Origin: a virus
Virus record (IMG/VR): IMGVR_UViG_3300013102_000052
Coordinates: 1 to 33,589 of that record
Reading direction: 5' to 3' (one strand)
DNA length: 33,589 nucleotides
Program-made: the position numbers and the translations under genes
Part shown: positions 30,108 through 33,589 of the stretch, in pieces
Layout of the letters: each line of letters opens with the position of its first letter
Position numbering within the stretch: the stretch's first letter is position 1
The notes under the pieces: model-generated
What the model saw: only the letters and a program-made list of their open reading frames with translations
Told to the model about the DNA's origin: nothing
Database searches by the model: none

Positions 30108-32144
30108 TTATCCCGCGTGTTGTTGAAATACTTCTTGCATCGCAGTGAAATCCGGGTGGCTTGGGTAACGCTCATGCCACCTGGCTTCTTCCGGGGTAAG
30201 TTCTTCCCCAATCGTTTTTTTCTTATCTAATTGAATCCAAAGCCTGTATCGCGCTACGTCGTCGCCAGGGATTTCGAACTTCGGACGCTGCTGCTCCAGG
30301 GACTTCGCGTAATCTCTCGCCTCTTCCAATGCCTCTACAGAAAGGTTTGCGGACGGCGCGGTAGTGGGTGCGATCATTTCCACTCGGTGTCCGGTCAGTG
30401 TCTCCACCTTGTCTACAGCGCGTTTGAATTGGCCTTGCTGTCTCTTCTCTCGGGCCATCTCAAGCATGGTTCGCGGCATGTAATCCGTGCTGTTTCCATC
30501 AAGCTGGGCGGCACCGATCAGTTCTCCGTCTAACGTGTATGCCCAGACCTGGCTAGCATCTCTAACGTCGTAGGCAATACGTATTTCTTGGTCGTGCAAG
30601 GCCGTTAGATCAGTCGAAAAATATGTGTTGCCTGCCCATGCGATCTCGCCACGCCGAGTCCTGCGAAGGGTCTGCGGACGCATGAGCGATTCAACCAGCG
30701 AGTCGGGCGCGGTCATGGCTTCCCAACCCTCGTCAATTGCGGATTGCCAAGCCTCATTCGGGGTCATATGCCGCATGACGCCATTTTCTGGATCGCGAAA
30801 CTTTGGAAGGCCGCGATGGGGTGTGCTGTTGTAGGTTGCGATCTCGTACTCAACGCCAGACATGAACTCGCCGAACGTAGGCAAGACACGGCTTTTCCCG
30901 GTTTCGCGCAGTTCCTTCCGGCCTATGCGATGTATGCGAGTACCCGCATGCTTATCCATGTCAGCCCCGATGTAGCTGGTCAGTTTCTTGGCTGAACGCA
31001 CCCAAATGGTCTGATGCCCGCGCTCAGAGAGTCCCCGAGCCTGACTGTTGTAGGGCAGCGAGTGGGTCATCGTGCCGCCCAAGCGGTCTACGACTTCGCG
31101 CACGGTGTCGTTGTCGAAACCTGAGCCGTTGTCCACATAGAAAATATTGAACATGCAATCGCGAACGGCATCCCTTAGGGCATCCAAAACCCCAATTGCG
31201 GATTCGGATTCGCCGACCGAGACACCAACAACTTTGCGAGTTGCGACGTCTAACACCGTCGTAATTTCAGGCCGGTAGGGCTTGCCCGTAATTGGGTTGA
31301 TGACCTCAGCGTCAAATTTGTGGCCGTCAGCTGTGTACACGTCACCGGGATAAAGATTCTTTGTTGACCGGCGGCGAAACGGTTGCAGCGACTTGAGTTC
31401 TTGAGGACTCATGCGTCCTCGGTTTAAAGCTTCGGGCGACAGTTTTTTCAGCATGCGCTGAACCGAATGAATGCTTGGAGGAGTGCCAGTGAAACTGGAA
31501 GCAAACTCCGCGTAACTGGCTGCCATGGACGGTTTTGTTGGGCGCTGATAGCAACGGAGGAATGCTGGTAGCCAGTCGGGCATCCCAAGATTTGCCCGTT
31601 GGCGCAGCGGAGCCAAAGCTCCTTCATCTCGTCCAGCCGTTCGCCAGGTAGAAAGCCAGCGTTTCAACGTGCGCTCGGACAATCCTCGTTCACCCGTCAG
31701 GCGATCGTTTGCGACTTCTATACGATCCATTAGGTATGTAGAAAGTGTTCCCGCCTTCGCACCCTGGATAAGCGCTTCTATGGCTGCACGCTGTGATACG
31801 GCCCCCATCATTCGTTCAATTTCCCGACAAAACGCCAAGCGTGCGGCCATTACCTGACGCTGTTTGTCATTGAGTCCTGCTGTACCAGCCGACGGCGATT
31901 GCTCGCCCTCAAAGTGGGCAACATGGGTGTTAACTTCACTTGGAGCGGAGACCGCTTTCTCCAACAGTGCGGCTTGGGTTTCGGCCGGGAAAATGGCTAT
32001 TGGATACTCAACGGCCTTTGAGCCATCGCGCTTGCGACCTTGCCAATCGGCCTTGGCGCGAATCTGGATTGCCCGAGTTGTTTTAGGCATCCCCGGCAAT
32101 CCCGCAAGTTCTTGCGCGGTGTACCAGCCAAGTGATTTAGTCAT
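30108..32144 (-). CDS. DDE transposase, MuA-like
   Basis: A 678-residue transposase close in length to MuA (663). Domain order: N-terminal enhancer-binding helix-turn-helix (SLGWYTAQELAGLPGMPKTT), end-binding domains (about 90-250), DDE catalytic core (about 255-420), and C-terminal beta-barrel plus MuB/ClpX-interacting region. The triad is D273 (in YTADGHKFD), D338 (in YVDNGSG) and E374 (in LSERGHQ), all present. It cuts the ends and joins them to target DNA for integration and lytic replication. It follows ner by 44 bp with a weak ribosome site. Three TCTAACG motifs cluster at 30529-30609 inside the gene. Confidence 0.95.
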   Translation of the reverse strand: MTKSLGWYTAQELAGLPGMPKTTRAIQIRAKADWQGRKRDGSKAVEYPIAIFPAETQAALLEKAVSAPSEVNTHVAHFEGEQSPSAGTAGLNDKQRQVMAARLAFCREIERMMGAVSQRAAIEALIQGAKAGTLSTYLMDRIEVANDRLTGERGLSERTLKRWLSTWRTAGRDEGALAPLRQRANLGMPDWLPAFLRCYQRPTKPSMAASYAEFASSFTGTPPSIHSVQRMLKKLSPEALNRGRMSPQELKSLQPFRRRSTKNLYPGDVYTADGHKFDAEVINPITGKPYRPEITTVLDVATRKVVGVSVGESESAIGVLDALRDAVRDCMFNIFYVDNGSGFDNDTVREVVDRLGGTMTHSLPYNSQARGLSERGHQTIWVRSAKKLTSYIGADMDKHAGTRIHRIGRKELRETGKSRVLPTFGEFMSGVEYEIATYNSTPHRGLPKFRDPENGVMRHMTPNEAWQSAIDEGWEAMTAPDSLVESLMRPQTLRRTRRGEIAWAGNTYFSTDLTALHDQEIRIAYDVRDASQVWAYTLDGELIGAAQLDGNSTDYMPRTMLEMAREKRQQGQFKRAVDKVETLTGHRVEMIAPTTAPSANLSVEALEEARDYAKSLEQQRPKFEIPGDDVARYRLWIQLDKKKTIGEELTPEEARWHERYPSHPDFTAMQEVFQQHAG

Positions 32145-32188
32145 GAGTCATGCCTGTGATGTGTTCTTGGTAATAAAGCGTTAGACTT

Positions 32189-32473
32189 CTAGTCATTTTC
32201 CGAAGCCGAATCGGAGCGGCTTGATCGGCGGAGAGGTGTTCCGTCTTCGGCCCAGCGGTCTGGCCAGATCTGATAAGGCTTCATGCCAAGAGCCCTGGCG
32301 ATTGCTGACTCCATCCTTGGGTAAGGCAAGCGCTTCACGTTGTGAAGTGCATTCCTTTCAACCTCAAGCTTGCGAGCCAAGTCGGATAGCGATGTGCCGT
32401 GAGTACGCAGTTGGAACTTGATCCACTCCCAACGCATCGCGGAGTCTTTCGGGATTTCGTTATCTGTTGTCAT
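32189..32473 (-). CDS. ner: Ner-like regulator
   Basis: A 94-residue protein of the Ner/Nlp family: MRWEWIKFQLRTHGTSLSDL, a recognition region around ARKLEVERNALHNVKRLPYP, and MESAIARALGMKPYQIWPDR. In Mu, Ner turns down both the early and repressor promoters soon after the lytic switch by binding inverted sites between them. It is the first gene of the leftward early operon. Candidate binding sites (TCTAACG) lie upstream at 32519-32525 and 32554-32560, and one just after the gene (32179-32185). Confidence 0.9.
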   Translation of the reverse strand: MTTDNEIPKDSAMRWEWIKFQLRTHGTSLSDLARKLEVERNALHNVKRLPYPRMESAIARALGMKPYQIWPDRWAEDGTPLRRSSRSDSASEND

Positions 32474-32489
32474 TTTCTGGGTTCCAGTG

Positions 32490-32510
32490 CCACTTGAAAT
32501 AGTGGTTTTT
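32490..32510. promoter_or_regulatory. Inverted repeat with T-run in ner leader
   Basis: CCACT-TGAAAT-AGTGG (32490-32505) is followed on the plus strand by five more T residues, resembling a small terminator against rightward reading, or a leader hairpin in the leftward ner mRNA. A GTGCCA motif like the transposase-site core overlaps it at 32487-32492. Confidence 0.4.
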
Positions 32511-32518
32511 TAAGGGGG

Positions 32519-32567
32519 TCTAACGTTCCCTTGTGAATAAGCTAGCCGTTTTCCGTTAGATCATCAA
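32519..32567 (-). promoter_or_regulatory. Candidate early promoter with flanking inverted TCTAACG sites
   Basis: On the minus strand a -35-like TTGATG (32567-32562) and -10-like TAGCTT (32544-32539) are 17 bp apart, pointing to ner and muA. TCTAACG at 32519-32525 and its inverse CGTTAGA at 32554-32560 lie downstream of the -10 and inside the spacer. This is the layout expected for Ner operators on the early promoter. Boxes are weak matches, and the assignment is inference. Confidence 0.5.
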
Positions 32568-32580
32568 CAGGAAACCGAAG

Positions 32581-32718
32581 ATTTCGTTTCGGTTTTTCGT
32601 GGGATTGTTGGTCGAATTCGGCTATCTGTTTGTTTTTTATGGTTTTTTTCAGAAAGCGGAATTTCGTTTTGCCGATAAATGGCATTTCGCTTTCTCGGTC
32701 TAGGAAAACGAAATGCCA
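32581..32718. promoter_or_regulatory. Repeated ATTTCGTTT operator-like cluster
   Basis: Four copies of ATTTCG(T/C)TTY lie upstream of the repressor gene: direct at 32581, 32661 and 32684, and inverted at 32705-32714. The last two form a 10-bp inverted repeat, TGGCATTTCG (32680-32689) with CGAAATGCCA (32709-32718), which contains the repressor start codon. These are the best candidates for repressor operators that silence the lytic promoter and regulate the repressor itself. Confidence 0.6.
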
Positions 32719-33396
32719 GACAGCGAGATCGAGAAATACGCAAAAGGCCTCTCGGAGCGAATCCGGGCCTGCGCTAGTGCGGTGGGCAATGGGGAAGAGC
32801 TCTCGCGACGTACGGGCATTCCGCGTAGCACGTTGGAGTCATATCTGACCGGCGACAGCGAGCCGAAGGTTTCTCGGCTTGTGGCGATTGCACAGGCTGC
32901 ACAGGCAAATATCGGATGGCTCGCGACTGGCGAGGGAGAGATGGTGCCGACTGGCGCGCAGGCTGGGGCTCAAGACGATAGCTACGCCTACATCCCTCTC
33001 TACGATGCGAGAGTTAGCCAGGGGCATGGTGCGTGGAACGAGGGTGTGAGGGTTCTGACCATGCTGGCCTTTACCAAGTACAGTCTTCGGCGGAAAGGGC
33101 TCAATCCGGCGGAGCTGGCGGCTGTGCGCGTTGATGGAGACTCAAACGAGCCTATTCTGAGTGACGGCGATACCGTGATGGTCGACCTCAGTAGAAATGT
33201 CCTTCAAGGAGAGGCCTTCTATGTGATCAGGATTGACGACCTGCTATATGCGAAGCGCCTACAGCGAGAGTTTGACGGCAGTATCCTGGTGATCAGCGCT
33301 AACCCGGCATACAAGATGATCACTGTGCCCCAGAGCAGCTTGGACTCACTCCAGATCATTGGGCGTGTGGTGTGGGCTGGGGGCTGGATGATCTAG
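32713..33396 (+). CDS. Phage repressor with LexA-like S24 peptidase domain
   Basis: A 227-residue repressor, the only plus-strand gene. Residues ~10-70 are a helix-turn-helix (GEELSRRTGIPRSTLESYLT). The C-terminal domain (about 95-225) is S24 peptidase: S144 in DGDSNEPI and K181 in LLYAKRL form the Ser-Lys dyad. An Ala-Gly bond at 84-85 in the hinge is a possible self-cleavage site. This design, as in cI and LexA, fits RecA-triggered induction, unlike Mu c, which is not of the LexA-like type. AGGA lies seven bases before the ATG. Its stop codon overlaps the first base of a transposase-type site. Confidence 0.93.
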   Translation: MPDSEIEKYAKGLSERIRACASAVGNGEELSRRTGIPRSTLESYLTGDSEPKVSRLVAIAQAAQANIGWLATGEGEMVPTGAQAGAQDDSYAYIPLYDARVSQGHGAWNEGVRVLTMLAFTKYSLRRKGLNPAELAAVRVDGDSNEPILSDGDTVMVDLSRNVLQGEAFYVIRIDDLLYAKRLQREFDGSILVISANPAYKMITVPQSSLDSLQIIGRVVWAGGWMI

Positions 33397-33589
33397 TGCC
33401 AAATGCACCGCTTCAAGAATGGCCGTTTTGCTAAAACGGGGGAAATTGGCTCAATTTCCCCCGTGCGCCTCTTTGGCCCTGTTTTTTCGCTAGACCTCCT
33501 CTGAAGCCCGCGCCTTTCCTGCGTTTTCCAGTTTCTTCCCTCTTCTTCCCACCTGTTTCCTTTAGTGCCATCTAGAACGCTAACTCACA
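33396..33589. repeat. Phage left end (attL) with transposase sites
   Basis: Read inward from the ACA at 33589, GTGCCA (the inverse of TGGCAC) occurs at 33565-33570, 25 bases from the end, and at 33396-33401. The latter lies in GTGCCAAATGCA, an exact 12-bp inverse of 205-216. A weaker GTGCGC at 33463-33468 lies where Mu has L2. The layout matches L1, L2 and L3 of Mu in spacing. No gene is seen in this 193-bp stretch. Confidence 0.7.
33423..33462. terminator. Overlapping pair of hairpins after the repressor gene
   Basis: CCGTTTT-GCT-AAAACGG (33423-33439) overlaps by two bases a perfect 11-bp stem with 3-base loop, GGGGGAAATTG-GCT-CAATTTCCCCC (33438-33462). A T-rich stretch follows only further on. 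They could end repressor transcription before the phage terminus, or insulate the end from host reading. They lie between two transposase-type sites. Confidence 0.6.

Larger units (their letters stand above)
124..33589. mobile_element. Mu-like transposable prophage, apparently complete
   Basis: The element runs from a TGT terminus at 124 to an ACA terminus at 33589, the last base of the window. Both ends place a TGGCAC motif exactly 25 bases from the terminus, with 15 of 25 positions identical between the ends. Inside lie repressor, Ner, MuA, MuB, GemA, Mor, lysis, terminase, head and contractile-tail genes in Mu order, none visibly broken. A Mu-type element should have duplicated 5 bp of host DNA. 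The left copy would be GTGAG at 119-123; the right copy lies outside the window, so the duplication could not be checked. Confidence 0.9.

Noticed and set aside
1-33589. tRNA, rRNA, CRISPR array or insertion sequence
   Set aside because: No cloverleaf, rRNA-like stretch, regular spacer-repeat array, or separate transposase besides MuA was seen on either strand.

Overview
The window holds what looks like a complete Mu-like transposable prophage (about 124-33589, ~33.5 kb) with 123 bases of apparent host DNA on its left. The host is probably a Pseudomonas or close relative: the DNA is GC-rich, the coding style is pseudomonad-like, and the gene set (B3-like early genes, FluMu/Mu-like head and contractile tail genes) is typical of pseudomonad transposable myophages. 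The host assignment is inference; no host gene is present in full. The prophage is inverted relative to the usual Mu map: the repressor end is at the right edge and the tail-fibre end at the left.

Right end, 32145-33589: a LexA-like cleavable repressor (the only + strand gene), a Ner-like regulator, and between them an AT-rich control region with two families of repeated operator-like motifs. Leftward from it runs the early operon (32473 to 23909): ner, transposase MuA, ATPase MuB, two DNA-binding-type proteins, a block of small phage proteins of unknown function, a DUF3164 protein, GemA, the middle activator Mor, and a GYF-domain membrane protein. A strong intrinsic terminator (23872-23901) closes this unit.

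Middle and late genes, all on the minus strand and mostly coupled by ATGA/TAATG overlaps: a small unknown protein, holin, transglycosylase endolysin, Rz-type spanin with an out-of-frame embedded Rz1 lipoprotein, DksA/TraR zinc protein, DUF2730, a winged-helix protein, small and large terminase, portal, MuF with a probable C-terminal RNase-like domain, and gpG. After a 244-bp gap with a candidate late promoter come protease/scaffold I, decoration protein, capsid gpT, FluMu_N protein, gp36, gp37, gp38, tail sheath, tube, a tail-assembly chaperone with a programmed -1 frameshift, a small protein, an internal terminator, tape measure, gpN, gpP, gp45 spike, gp46, gp47, gp48, tail fibre and fibre-assembly chaperone.

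Both termini carry TGT...ACA ends and repeated TGGCAC transposase-site motifs at Mu-like spacings, so the element looks intact and mobilisable. The repressor keeps both catalytic residues of the S24 fold, so induction by DNA damage is likely. No C activator, mom modification gene or gin invertase is visible. The left junction falls just after a Fur-box-like palindrome and a ribosome-binding-site-like sequence, suggesting the phage landed in the leader of an iron-regulated host gene.
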